From positions 418,803 through 482,802 of the forward strand of contig GG745341.1 in the NCBI GenBank assembly GCA_000151295.1: a DNA stretch of 64,000 nt, read 5' to 3'. The stretch is from Allomyces macrogynus ATCC 38327 (Eukaryota; Blastocladiomycota; Blastocladiomycetes; Blastocladiales; Blastocladiaceae). The position numbers were made by a program, and so were the translations under genes. The notes beneath the pieces are model-generated. The model made no database searches. It was not told the origin of the DNA and was given only the letters and a program-made list of their open reading frames with translations. Below are positions 22,409 through 33,166 of this stretch, in pieces (the first letter of the stretch is position 1; each line of letters begins with the position of its first letter).

Positions 22409-24453
22409 TCACAGCTTGCTGTCAGGAACGTCGCCCGGCCACGTCGTCGGCAAGTTCCACCCGCGCGGGACCGGCACGGTCATCGTCGCGAGCAGCACCT
22501 GCGCGTAGGTCTTCCCCTGACGATCGATGCGCAACGACGCGAGCCCGCCACCGCCAAGCGCCTTGGTCAGGACAAAGTTGAGGCTATGCGAGCCCGGGAG
22601 CAGGTACCGGTCGACGCGGCCGTTGACGAGGTGACGCATGTGGTCGTGGACGCGCTATGGGCAGATCGGAAGTGAGAAACGGAGCGGTAGAAGGGCAGAA
22701 AAATGGGAGAATGCATACCTCGGCGGTCAAGTGCCGAATTAAGTGCGGGTAATACTGCGCGTCGCGCGCCATAACGCCGATATTGCACGCGTCGCCCTTG
22801 TCGCCGCTCCGCGCCACGGCCAAGTGGATCAGCGGGACATTGATCAGGTCGGTCGGGTGGTCCATGTCCGTGACGAGGTGGGCCGGGACCGGGTCGGGTC
22901 GGTACTTTTCCTCGACAACGGGCACCGAGGACGAGAACGGGACAACGTGCGGGTCGGCGGTGCCAATGTCGACGACAGCCCAGACCATGGGTTTGGGCAC
23001 GAGCGCGCTGATGTGCCGCAACTGACGCGTCGGGCGCGGGCGGCCGGACCCGGCGCCAGTTATGCCGGGAGCCATGCACGTCGCGGCCTATTGAGTGGGG
23101 GAGCCAGGTCAGTTCATGGATCACTCGAAAAGTGAGGCACAAACAAAACCGTACCGGCGCAATCTCCATCCCCAGCACGCCGAGTGCTCGCTTATCCTCG
23201 TGCGCGGCGTGAATCCTCAGCACCACCTCGCGCGACGCCGGAACCGCGCGCGCGTGCGGCCCGAGCAACGTCTCAGATCCGAGACACTCGATGCGAAACT
23301 CGCGAAATGGTTCGGCCACACCGAGCCGCGGCAAGAGCACGGCGACACGGTCGCGAATCGCCTCGGCCGTCGCAATCGCCTTGGCCTTGGCCTCGACACC
23401 GGCAATCAGCAATTCGGCGGCCAGCGTGTAGTCACCTGGCACGATTCCCGACACTTTCAGGTAAGGCGTAGGCGCGCGACCACGGGCGCCGCGTACTTCC
23501 ACGCGGTCCGGACCGAGTTGGGTGAGCGTGACATTGGTCACGTCAACGGTCACGTCCGGCAAGAGGTAGGCGCGCGGGTCGAGCACTTCGTAGAGAAACT
23601 GTTCGCCAACGGTGAGCGGCGTCACGGCGCCACCGGTGCCCGGCAGCTTGGTGAGAGTGCAGGTCCCGTCGGCCTGGATTTCCGCGATCGGGTAACCCAT
23701 GTGCGACCATCCGCCGGCAACCGACCGCCAGTCGGTGAAATTGCCACCCGTTGCGTGGCACCCGCACTCGAGCAAGTGACCCGCGAGCGACCCGGCAGCG
23801 AGTTGGTCCCAGTCGGTCGACGACCACTTGAACGCGTGCAGCAGCGGGCCCAGGACGAGCGCCGAGTCGACGACGCGGCCGGTGACCACAATGTGCGCGC
23901 CCTGGTCGAGCGCATGTGCGATGGGTTGCGCACCGAGGTACGCGTTGAGCGCGACAAACTCGCCGACCGGCGGGATCGCGTCGGCGTATTGGCCGTCGTT
24001 GGTCGGGGACATAGGCAGCAGGTCGAGCTGCGCGGGCTCGCCCTCACCGCGCTTATCTCTCGCACACTGGCGGCGCGGGTCGAGCAAATTATCGCCGTGG
24101 ACAGCGGCCACAACCAAGTGTGTAAACCCAGCGTCGCGCGCGGCCTTGTCAATCGCGTTCTTGAGCCCGCGCGAGTCGAGCCCACCGGCGTTGGTGACGA
24201 TGCGGATATTGCGCTTGACAATGTCGGGCAGAAGCGGGCCCAGGACGTGGCGCACAAACTCGTCGACGTAGCCGGACCCACCCTTGTCGACGCGCTTGGC
24301 GAGAACGCCCATGGTGACTTCGGCGAGGTAGTCGGCAACGACAAAGTCGAGCGCGGGCACGGACCGCGGCGTGCGCACGAGCTGCGCGGCGGCGGCGACC
24401 GAGTCGCCCCAGAAGGCCGAGTAGCAGCCGACGCGCACGGTGGTGGGCGGCAT
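22409..24453 (-). CDS. AtuA-family (DUF1446) protein
   Basis: Three exons (24453-23155, 23087-22719, 22654-22409) give 637 residues. It starts PPTTVRVGCYSAFWGDS and keeps the family blocks: VVADYLAEVTMGVLAKR, RIVTNAGGLDSRGL, ITGRVVDSALVLGPL-like, HLLECGCHATGGNFTDW and SHMGYPIAEI. The second domain contains LIHLAVARSGDKGDACNIGVM, the conserved small C-terminal AtuA-like domain, so this is a fusion of the two parts seen in bacteria. AtuA is named from acyclic terpene utilisation in Pseudomonas, but the reaction is not settled, so the function in this organism is open. Introns are 64 and 67 nt. The gene diverges from the TMEM53-like gene. Confidence 0.9.
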
Positions 24454-24974
24454 GGCGGGCTTGGTTCGTGTTGCAGCGAATCGCGTCGCGTCGCGTCGTG
24501 TCGTTTGGAGAGAAATTGGTGCTGCAGGCCGTCGGCTGTGTCGTTGATCAAACCTCTGTCGTCGGTCAGCTCGGTTGGCGGCGTGGACCAGCGGTGGGAC
24601 GGCAGGCTGTGAAAACGACGCGATCACGGACGGCGCGCTTCGGTCGCGACACCCGTGGCAGGCCTCTGACGCGGACCACGCCACGGCCCCACCGCATCAA
24701 GAGGCAAGAGCGACCGACCGCCGCCGCTGACCACCGCCCGCTCCACAGCCGACGGCCAAATCCGGAATCGCAGGGAAACTTGGCCTCCGCGATCTGCAAT
24801 TTCATCCTGGACCCTGCACCGAGCCCGCCTCGGGCCGGTCTGCACAAAGCGTCCTGACAGCGAGACCCAGGCCGAGCTTCACTGCGCTAATGCTCATCAT
24901 CTCTCCTGACCACTGCGCGCCGTTCACGCCAGTCCCTCAAAACGACGTGCCTGACCGCCAGCTTGTCTGCCACG
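24454..24974. other. Divergent promoter region, AtuA / TMEM53-like
   Basis: 521 bp between divergent starts. Near the AtuA start is a short tandem cgtcg/cgtcgtg run (24480-24500). No gene seen. Confidence 0.4.
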
Positions 24975-26023
24975 ATGTCCCTTCGCTCGACGCTGTTGAG
25001 CACAGCGCGCTCGGTCAACACGCTGCGATTCTTGTCGCGCACCATGGCGACAGCATCAACAACGGACAAGGACGGCGTCGCCGACGTGCTTATCCTGGGC
25101 TGGGCCCAGAGCGACCTGCGCCATGTCGCCAAATACCAGAACGTTTACCACGGCCAGTTGCTCGCTGATGCTTCGGAGGCGGCGCCCATCATGAAGTGGA
25201 CCACGTCGGCGTTTGCCTCGCAAACGTTACAGTTTGCAAAGCCCGAAAGCTGGAGTTTCCGCGATATCGAGCCCATTTACCAGGTGCTCCGCGACCAGGG
25301 CCATTTTCAGCCGGCAGGGACGGCGAGTGGGCAGAGTACATTGACTGCAAACGGACTAGCTTTATTCTCGGATTTGTTGCTTAATATCCACGTTTCCTGT
25401 CGATAGAAGCACCCCGCACGCCGCTCGTTTTGCACTTGCTGTCCAATGGCGGCGTCAACTCGCTTGTGATCCTGCTGCACCTCGCGCGCGAGCGCAAAAT
25501 GCAGCTCACCGACGTGGCCGCGATTGTCCTCGACTCGGCGCCCACACCCGTGCACGCCATGGGCATGTGGCCGTGGTCCGGGCTCTTTGCCGACGCAATT
25601 TTGCCCGCATCCACGCCTGCGGCCCTTCGCAACACGGCGCAGATGCTGCTCTATGCTCAAATGCGCGCCAAGTCGGCCATTATGACCGGTCTGCTGGGCC
25701 GTCCGGCGCGCGCCGATACCAATTTCGCCACGCTCGTGCACCACCCGGACATCCGCGCCGTGCCGCGGCTGCTGCTCTATTCACGCGTCGACGATATGGT
25801 GCCGCTCGCCGATATTGAGCTTGCGCTGTCCAAGATGCGCGAAGCGGGGCATGCGTCGGTCGTGGAGAGTGTCGATTTTGTGGATTCGGCTCACGTTTCG
25901 CATTTGCGCGCATACCCGGAAAAGTACACGAAGGAGGTGGGCCAGTTTTTGGCCCGTGTTGGGCTCGCCGAAATGGCGATGCAAGCGGCGGGCGAGCCGG
26001 TGGTGCTCAAGAGTCAACTGTAA
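24975..26023 (+). CDS. TMEM53-like (DUF829) alpha/beta-hydrolase-fold protein, copy 1
   Basis: Exons 24975-25326 and 25407-26023 encode 322 residues. The N-terminal 20-30 residues (MSLRSTLLSTARSVNTLRFL) are basic and Ser/Thr-rich, compatible with a mitochondrial presequence; an internal Met follows. The core has VLILGWAQSDLRHVAKYQ, LVLHLLSNGGVNSLVILL, VLDSAPTP, RLLLYSRVDDMVPLADIE and a late DFVDSAHVSHLRAYPEKY. This is the DUF829 pattern, with Ser, Asp and His in hydrolase-like places. Animal TMEM53 is a nuclear-envelope protein of debated enzymology; activity here is inferred only. A paralogue lies 1 kb downstream. Confidence 0.85.
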
Positions 26024-26209
26024 TGTAATTTTGCTCATTTTTGTATCCGTTTGTGAGTCAAGCCCACAATTTCCTTCCTCCCGCCCGCCAGCTCCTGTCA
26101 GCATTCTGCACTCGACAACTCGCGCATTCGCTTCAGGCAAGACTCTCCACCCGGCCGATATTCATTGCTCAAACGGGTGACTTGCTGTGATCCGCAACGT
26201 GATGGGCCC

Positions 26210-26615
26210 ATGTCCAACGACCAGCACCGCCCCCTGAACCTCGATTTCGACGTCTTGCAGCAGTCCGTCATCTTTGGCGGCCCCTCGACGGCCGACACTC
26301 TAACCTACCTCGCAGTGCACTTGCCCACCATCCAATCCCTTCCTGCGACAGCCCTGGCCGAGTACCGCGCCGTCGCCGACGCCAAGTTCCTGGCTGACGC
26401 CCTGCATCTCGAGCACAGCGTGACCATTTCCTTTCCATGACGCGGCCGACATGGCCGCCACCGCACGGCGTTGGTTGACTAACGTCCCGCGCGTGGCCCT
26501 GTGACTTGCGAACCTGCAGGCGGCGATGGACCAGTTCCTCACGCCCGACCTGACAATCACCGAATTCACCTCCGTCGCTCGCGCGCTCTGTCCACGGCGT
26601 GATTGGCGCACGTAG
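26210..26615 (+). CDS. Small unknown protein, 101 residues
   Basis: Exons 26210-26419 and 26520-26615, with a 100-nt intron that has a clear branch-point-like gactaac and cag acceptor. The protein is soluble and helix-prone: FDVLQQSVIFGG, LTYLAVHLPTIQSLPA and YRAVADAKFLADALHLEHS, then MDQFLTPDLTITEFTSVARAL. I recognise no family. Splice quality and the coherent composition argue that it is real. It lies between the two TMEM53-like paralogues. Confidence 0.55.
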
Positions 26616-27077
26616 CCTGATCCTCAACGCTGGAGCGCACCGCACGAACCCAGCATGCCCGGCGGGTCAGGACACGTTTTGGTACCACGAACCGACCCGT
26701 ATCCGCCTGGCGATGATATCCCTGTTTGGCCGGACCCGAGCGTCGCTCACTCACTACGCACTTCCAGGCCATGAACCAGCAAGTGCACGGTTGCTCTGAT
26801 AACAAGAGTGATTTGATGCCGCGCAGCAACGCAGAGCGTGTGCGCACGTGGGGAGCGCGCAGACGCGTGTTACGTAACAGGCGGCGCCATGGCTGGATCC
26901 TGCCGGCGCTGCCGAGTCGCCGACGTTTCCGGCGCTCACCGCCCCAACCGAGACAATGGATAAATCTCCAGGCAACCCGCAACCGAAGCTCGAACATCGG
27001 AACAGCTCAGGCTCTTGACGACCGACCAACTGCCCCGGCTCGTAGTCGATACCGACACGCAACCAGCAACCGGAGCA
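26616..27077. other. Spacer before TMEM53-like copy 2
   Basis: About 460 bp without a supported gene. Confidence 0.35.
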
Positions 27078-28100
27078 ATGGACGCTCACGCCGATACCAC
27101 CGCAAGGTCGCCGTCCCCCAAGAACGACGCCGAAGAGGTCACGGCCGACGTTGTGTTGTTGGGATGGGCCGACGGAGATATTCGCTACGTGTCCAAATAC
27201 GTGTGCATCTACGCCAAGGAGCTCCGCGCTTGGTCGACTGCAACCAAGGGCGACGATTACGGCAATCAACGTCCCATCAAGTGGACCGAGTTTGCGATTG
27301 GCTCGAAAACGGTCCAGCTTCTCAAGTCGTTTGCGTCGAGCCACGCCGATATCGAGCCGCTCTACCAGTTTCTGCTCGACGGAGGCCACTTGCACCCGGA
27401 GGACGAGGCTGCGGTTCTCGCTGGTATTTGCTTGCTCCCCGTCCATTTACCGTTTCTCATTCTCTTCGCGTCTGACCCCGACACTTTCCACCCAGACCCA
27501 TCGACCCCGTCGCGCCCGCTCGTCTTCCACATTTTCTCGAACGGCGGTGTGAACACGCTCGCCATCCTGCTCAACCTCGTGCAGCACCGGCACATGCGGC
27601 TCACCAACGTACGCGCGCTTCTGCTCGACTCGTGCCCGACGCCCATCTCGAAAATGGCGGCTTGGGGCGGTGCGGGCGTCTACACCGACATGCTTCTCCC
27701 GACCAAGTACACGCCGCGCGCCCTACGCGCTGTCGTGCAGGGCATCACGTTTGGCGTCATGCACCTTAGCCACGCGATTACCGTGGGTCTTTTCGGATGC
27801 ACGCCGCGGATCGACGCGAATTTTGAGACGTTGGTCGCACACCCGGCATTGCGGTCGGTGCCGCGGTTGCTGCTGTACTCGCAGGACGACGAGCTCGTGT
27901 CGGCCGAGTCGGTGAGGCTGGCGGCGCAAAAGATGCGCGAGGCCGGGTATGCGGAGGTGGTCGAGGAACATGATTTTGGCGATTCGGCGCACGTGCAGCA
28001 TTACCGCAAGTATCCGGCCGAGTATGTTCGGGTCGTAGGCGAGTTCTTGCAGCGTGCTGGTGTTGCGGACGAGGTTAGTGCGCGTGGTGATCAGGAATAG
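27078..28100 (+). CDS. TMEM53-like (DUF829) protein, copy 2
   Basis: Exons 27078-27423 and 27496-28100 give 316 residues. The same blocks as copy 1 appear: VVLLGWADGDIRYVSKY, LVFHIFSNGGVNTLAILL, LLDSCPTP, RLLLYSQDDELVSAESV and DFGDSAHVQHYRKYPAEY. It lacks the basic N-terminus of copy 1 and begins with a polar acidic leader, so the two copies may be placed in different compartments. The intron is at the same position and phase as in copy 1. Here it is 72 nt, a multiple of three with no in-frame stop, so an unspliced form would add 24 residues. Confidence 0.85.
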   Translation: MDAHADTTARSPSPKNDAEEVTADVVLLGWADGDIRYVSKYVCIYAKELRAWSTATKGDDYGNQRPIKWTEFAIGSKTVQLLKSFASSHADIEPLYQFLLDGGHLHPEDEAAVLAGICLLPVHLPFLILFASDPDTFHPDPSTPSRPLVFHIFSNGGVNTLAILLNLVQHRHMRLTNVRALLLDSCPTPISKMAAWGGAGVYTDMLLPTKYTPRALRAVVQGITFGVMHLSHAITVGLFGCTPRIDANFETLVAHPALRSVPRLLLYSQDDELVSAESVRLAAQKMREAGYAEVVEEHDFGDSAHVQHYRKYPAEYVRVVGEFLQRAGVADEVSARGDQE

Positions 28101-28344
28101 ATGCGCTTGACACGATCGCTCCAGATTGACGTCGCTGTGAAACCTCCCGCTTGCTGTGGCGTACATTCCTCGGTCATTTCTTTCAGCGGCAGAGCAACTC
28201 GCAAAACGCGCCAGGGTTGGCGGTGGAATGGTGGAGTCTGGGTGCCAGTGTATTAACATATGAGATAGGACAGCCCAAATATGCGGTCTGGACGGGTGTA
28301 CACCCGCGCCTCAACACACGAAAAAATGAGGGCCATCCTGAAAC

Positions 28345-28376
28345 GATGGGGATGGGGATGGGGATGGGGATGGGGG
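28345..28376. repeat. GGGGAT hexamer microsatellite
   Basis: Four to five perfect copies of gatggg ending in a run of five G. Guanine tracts at six-base spacing could form a G-quadruplex. It is not the TTAGGG telomere unit. Confidence 0.85.
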
Positions 28377-28976
28377 TCACGACAAACACTGAGCAAGACG
28401 CGTGCACACTCAATCACAGCACACGCCCGCTCTGCTCGCCTGCCACACACAAGTACAAGCAATCTGTTGTTTCCTCGTGTTGCACCTGCAATCTTTTCGG
28501 GACCTGCAGGCCGTGGTTAGCGTCGCCTCGAGCTTGGGCGCGTGCACGACCGAGGTGCACTTGACCTTGGTCAGCGTCGACTTGACCCGCCGACATGGCC
28601 ATGAATACAGCAATGACGGGACCAAACTACACGGTTACAGCATTTCAAATCGAGCCTTTTGGGTCAGTTTCCTGCTCATTTTCTCAGCCCATCATGTCAC
28701 CCAAGTTCATCGCCTTTTTGTCGAGAAAATTGAAGACAAAAGTGGGTTCAGCACGTACACATAAAACGAGCAAAAGCACGCCAACAACTCGTTCAAGACG
28801 AGAGACCTTGGCGAGCAGTGACTTGGTCATGAACCATGACATGGTGTCACGGTCAGACTCACCGCCTGGGTCAAATGGCCGCTTGAGCATGTTGCGGCCA
28901 GTGCGGTTCATGGAGCCCTCGACCAGTGTTGTTCTTGGCCTTGGTCGACCTGTCGATGCGAGTAGAAAGTGGAGGA

Positions 28977-28995
28977 GGGGGGGGGGGGGGGGGGG
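28977..28995. repeat. Poly-G tract, about 19 nt
   Basis: Homopolymer of G after ggagga. The length may be inexact in the assembly. Confidence 0.8.
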
Positions 28996-29466
28996 AACAA
29001 CGCGTTGTGCAGTGTGCTGGTTGGTCGCCAGTTCTGGTCCAAGTTGCGCGTGTGGGCGATGGCGACTTTATAGGTGCACGCCCCAGTCTTGTTGCTGTCA
29101 CCACCACAGCGGCGGCCGCAGCAGAATGGCGTGCGCGCATGCGTGGGTGTGGCCCAGTGACACATGTCCTGCTTGCTGTGCTCATGGGCTCGCGCATGCG
29201 TTGCTTGCCGATTCCAAATGCGCCGTGGATCCGCCGCGGAGGTTTTGGAGACGCGGGCACCGACCGGCTGCGATGGTTGGCGACTGGAGCACGACAAGCA
29301 GGCGCCAGGGTTACGTAACACGTGCCTTACGTCAGGGAGAGCGCGTCGGCGAAGAACGCGCTTGTCAGCGGGATCTGCGCTCGCTCTCCCGCCGTCAACA
29401 GCCGCTCCGCTCCGCCCCACCGCATCCACCGACACGCAGCTCTCTCCACCATCGTTTGGCGCTGCC

Positions 29467-30609
29467 ATGGACGCCCGCGCGCCTCCAACTTCCGCCGCCG
29501 CCGCCGCGCCCACACCGGCGCCCGCCCCTGCTGCTGTCTGCTCGCCATGCAACCCGTCGCTGTTCCCGTCCGAGCTGCCGCCATGGCACGCCGTCGCCTT
29601 GCCGCCGCCGTTCACGCTTGCCGCGCCAGCACCGGTCCCCGCACCCGCGCCATGCACCCCTGTTGCCGGTGCCGGTGCCGCCGCGTCCAGTCCCGCCCGG
29701 CGCGCCGCCAGCACCGCAAGCCCGACCGTCGCCGCGATCCTGCAGGCTTCCACCACGACCGCGCCCGCGTCCTCGTCACTCGCGCCGCCACCCATCTTCG
29801 CGTCGGCGCCCGTCCCAATCGTCCCGGCCCCACTCATCCCCGTGCCGATCCTCCCCGCGCAATCATCCGTGCCCGACCACGCGTCGCGCACCCGGTCCCG
29901 GTCCCCGTCCGCCGCCGCGTCCTCGTCCTCGCCACCGGCCGCCAAACGCGCCAAACTCTCCTCGTCCACGCCGAAACCATCGCCGGCCGAACTTGCCGAG
30001 AAGCGCAAGGCGCAGAACCGTGCCGCGCAACGCGCGTTCCGCGAGCGCCGCGATCGGTACATGCGCGACCTCGAGGCGCACAAGGCCGCGCTCGAGGAAC
30101 GCGCGATTGCGCGCGACGCCGAAATTGCGCACTTGCAGCACCAAGTGCTCGCATTGCAGAATGAAAACGCCTACCTGAGGGCACTGTTGCGGCCGGTAGG
30201 CGCGCCGCACGCGGTAGGGCCGCCGCAGGGGCATGTGGTCGTGCCCGTGGTCACAGGGCCGGGACCCGCGCCACCGCAAGTCGTGACGCCGGCGCACGCG
30301 TGTGCGCTGTGTGCTGCCGGCGCGCCGCCGGGGGTCGGGCACCATCATGCGGCTGTGGGCGGGTGCGCGTATGCGGTTGCGGGACGGCCGCCGGGGGAGC
30401 ACGAGGAGGAAACCAAGGTGGACGTGGGGCACGAGGAGCAGCCAGCGGAACCGCAACCGCCGTCGGAACAAGAGCAAGATGTGGAGGAGCAGCCGGTCCA
30501 CGCGCACGTGGAGCCGCAGCCGGCACTCCCGCCCGAGGTTGACGTCGAGGTCGAGCTGGACCAGCCTGCGGCGGCCGAGCCATGGTCGCCAAGAAACGGA
30601 TTGTGTTGA
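29467..30609 (+). CDS. bZIP transcription factor, Pap1/Yap type, copy 1
   Basis: Single exon, 380 residues. The basic region KRKAQNRAAQRAFRERRDRY is at about 179-198. The N-A-A-Q-R-A-F-R form is that of fungal AP-1 (Pap1/Yap1), which binds TTACGTAA/TGACTAA-type sites. A leucine-zipper-like helix follows (LEERAIARDAEIAHLQHQV). The N-terminus is Ala/Pro-rich and contains LFPSELPPWHA, shared with copy 2. The C-terminal part has a loose cysteine/histidine cluster (ACALCAAGAPPGVGHHH) and an acidic Pro/Glu-rich tail. No clear C-terminal cysteine-rich redox domain is present. An upstream ATG is possible but the start at 29467 matches the shared N-terminal motif. Confidence 0.88.
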   Translation: MDARAPPTSAAAAAPTPAPAPAAVCSPCNPSLFPSELPPWHAVALPPPFTLAAPAPVPAPAPCTPVAGAGAAASSPARRAASTASPTVAAILQASTTTAPASSSLAPPPIFASAPVPIVPAPLIPVPILPAQSSVPDHASRTRSRSPSAAASSSSPPAAKRAKLSSSTPKPSPAELAEKRKAQNRAAQRAFRERRDRYMRDLEAHKAALEERAIARDAEIAHLQHQVLALQNENAYLRALLRPVGAPHAVGPPQGHVVVPVVTGPGPAPPQVVTPAHACALCAAGAPPGVGHHHAAVGGCAYAVAGRPPGEHEEETKVDVGHEEQPAEPQPPSEQEQDVEEQPVHAHVEPQPALPPEVDVEVELDQPAAAEPWSPRNGLC

Positions 30610-30993
30610 TGTCACTTGAGTCGGTAGCTGCAGTCGTAGTCGTGCCGCCCACGGCCAGGCCCCGCGTGCCGCAGTCTTTATTTATTTTGGGCGCGCGGTT
30701 CTTGTCCACCGTGTCAAGATGGGTGCTCGCGTAGTTCGTGGCGACTGTGGTCTTGATGGCCCAGGGTCCGGGACCGCGACGGTCTCGCATCGGCGGGCTC
30801 GCGCCGCCGTGGGGCCAGTCCTGGGCATCCGAGCCGGGCGGTCGAATATCTGTCGTGCCCTTGCATCGCGTTTTGGTGGCAGAAATGAATTCATTTGTCT
30901 CTCGTGAATCCTTGCAGGAGGACCAGTTTTTCCCGGCGGAGTTCCAGATGCTGTCAGAGGTCCGGTGTTCGAGCCTCTCCGACCGCATACCAA
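30610..30993. other. Spacer between bZIP 1 and the methyltransferase
   Basis: No gene supported. A tRNA-like T-arm fragment was examined and rejected. Confidence 0.35.
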
Positions 30994-32276
30994 ATGACCA
31001 CGGCAACCACGCTGACCTCGGCCAAGCACCAGCTGCTCGGCTTGCTGCACGCGCTCGGCGACCGCGAGCGGTGCCAGGACCTGCTCGCATTTGCCGCCGA
31101 TGTGGCCGAACACATGTTGGACCGATTGCTTCCAGCATCAGTGACCAGCGTCAAGCACTCCATGACCTGACGAGCTGTTGTTCGAATTGCTGCCGCCCAA
31201 TAGCACGAATCTTTACGGCCACGCAGACGAGGATGATGACGACAACAGGGATGACGACGACACCGACTTTGTCCTCCCGACGCTCGACGACATGGAGAAC
31301 CGCGCGGCGGCGCGCGAGGAACTGGCCATGATCGCCGCCGACCTCCGCGAGTCGGTGCCCGTGGTCACCGCAGTGCTCGAATCGGAGGCGGTCACGTACC
31401 CGGCCGAGCGCGACGGCGTGCGAGCGAACATGGTGTGTGCCGTGCCCGATGTTGCAGCTGGATTCAGTCCCAAGCTGACACTTTGTCGACACCAGGACCA
31501 AATGAGCGACCTGACGAGCAAGAACACGGTGCACGTCGATGCGTTCCTCTACGACGACGCGACCGTCGACGACCTCTGCGACGAAGGCCAGCTCGCGCGG
31601 TACTACTGTACGGCGTGCGGGACGGCTAAGCATGTCGAGCCGCTGAGTACGTACTGATTACGATGGCTGCGAGCTGCGAGTCCCGTAATGCTGACTGGTT
31701 TGGCCGTGCCCGCACGACGCAGACTTCATCTCGCACTCGCTGTCGGTCGACAACGCCGAGGGTCTCTTCTCGCGGTACTTCAAGACCACAACACTCCCGA
31801 TCCTCGACATTGGCTCGCGCACGGGCGCGCTGCTTTACTCCGCCGCGCACTTTACGACCTCCCCCACCATTACCGGCATCGAGCTGAACCGCGACTGGGC
31901 CGAACTGTCGCAGACCATGGTCAAGCGGTACGCCCTGGTCGACCGTATTTCTGTGCTTGCGGGGGACGTGCGCACATTCCGCACCGCTGTCGAGGCCGCG
32001 ACGGGCATCATTGTCATGAACAACGTCTTCGAGTACTTTGCCGACACCCAGGAACAGCGCGCGATCTGGACGTGGCTGTTGCAGCACTGGAGCGCGACGT
32101 GGATCGTGACGGTACCGGCACTCGAGTCGCAGTGGCGCGCGTGCCAGCTCGACACGGTCGAGCCGCAGCTGGTCAAGGCGTTCCAGCGGCGGTACGTGTT
32201 GGCGCGCACGCACACGGCCGTCGACGGCGAGTTTGAGGTGAGCATGTATCGCCGGCGCGATGCCGGCCAACAATGA
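30994..32276 (+). CDS. Class I SAM-dependent methyltransferase-like protein
   Basis: Probable start ATG 30994 (TTATTLTSAKHQLLGLLHAL). Coding continues in another frame from about 31175-31204, so one intron lies near 31102-31203, but its borders are unresolved. Later introns are clear: 31433-31495 (63 nt, in frame, no stop) and 31647-31722. The last exon has the SAM motif I LPILDIGSRTGALLYSAAHF and the acidic end of motif II, GIELNRDWAEL. A motif-IV-like IIVMNNVFEYFA follows. An acidic region (DEDDDDNRDDDDTD) lies in the N-terminal half. YYCTACGT could be half of a metal-binding knuckle. Substrate unknown. Confidence 0.65.
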
Positions 32277-33166
32277 GCGATTGTTGTTGTCATGGTGGTT
32301 TTGAGTGTCGGATCGATGAACGCGTTGAGCGCGTCCAGCACGCACGCGCACCCACCAGCAAGGGGACTGGTTGATCGATCGTGAATCGTGATGCCACCGC
32401 TGCAACCGAGGACCTGGGCACCACAGGCGCGAGGGCAACAAGCTCGACGTTGTCGCCGTCGTCCCGGACAGGAACACCACGCGCGAGCGAGGCGGGGGTG
32501 GCGGCCCGAGGTTCATGAGCGGGTTCGTTCGGAGGGAGGCTGCGCGCGTCGGTGCCAAAAGTAGGGCTGCAATCTTTGTCAGCCGTTGGCGCCGGGTTCT
32601 CGACCGACACGTCGACCAGGGCGGGCGGTTGGCATGCGCGCGCGTGCCGCCACGGGGCTCCTCACGCGAAAGAAGGACGAAGAAGATCGTAATGAGTGGT
32701 GTTGGCCCTCGCCGTCGATAGGCAAACGGGTAACGATGAGCTGCGCGCGCCTCGTCCGCGCGCACGGTGCCAAGCGCGCCACGTTGTCGACCAGGGCGGG
32801 CGCCGCGCGTTGCGCCGGGGAGAAGGGCATCGGGGTAGGTCGCCGTGGACGCGCGAGAGGGCGTTGTTGATGGTGGTGATGGTTGTGGTGGTGTGGTTCG
32901 CGGTTGATGGTCAAGGTCGGCCAAGGTGGTGGTTGTTGTGGTGGTGGTGCCGAGGTGCCTTGAGCTGGCCCTTTGTTCTTCGTGTCCGGTCGCTGGTGCT
33001 CGGCCTCCTCTGTCGCGCTTCCCCTCACGCTCGCCCACGACCGCCGCCGCGGCTCTCTCTCCACGACCTTCGCGCTCGTCGACGTTGACCCCGCGCCCGG
33101 CTGGCCTCCGCCCGCGCGCGCGCGCAACTCCCGCATTCGCTCCGCTCCACCACCGTCACTTCCATC
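32277..33166. other. Upstream region of bZIP 2
   Basis: About 890 bp with GT-rich repeats (ggtggtgatggttgtggtgg near 32868-32890 and 32920-32950). Open frames are low-complexity. No gene seen. Confidence 0.4.

Larger units (their letters stand above)
28101..29466. other. Long spacer with G-rich repeats, promoter of bZIP 1
   Basis: About 1.37 kb. It contains a GGGGAT hexamer array at 28345 and a 19-G tract at 28977. No gene was recognised in the frames here. A ttttat/tttatag element near 29068 could be a weak core promoter, but nothing confirms it. Confidence 0.4.

Noticed and set aside
23095..24612. Rightward frame of 505 codons antisense to the AtuA gene
   Set aside because: Arg/Val/Glu-rich shadow of the opposite coding strand, crosses a real intron.
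28345..28376. GGGGAT array as an internal telomere remnant
   Set aside because: The unit is not TTAGGG or a known fungal telomere variant, and only four to five copies are present; an ordinary microsatellite is simpler.
30940..30992. tRNA-like T-arm (ggtgttcgagcctctcc followed by cgaccgca)
   Set aside because: The T stem pairs poorly, no D arm or A box lies upstream, and the matching acceptor strand (gcggtcg at 30837) is not followed by a tRNA-like core.
31141..31174. 34-nt intron in the methyltransferase gene
   Set aside because: Phase would fit, but it is far shorter than the 57-106 nt of the other introns and has no branch-site room; left unresolved.
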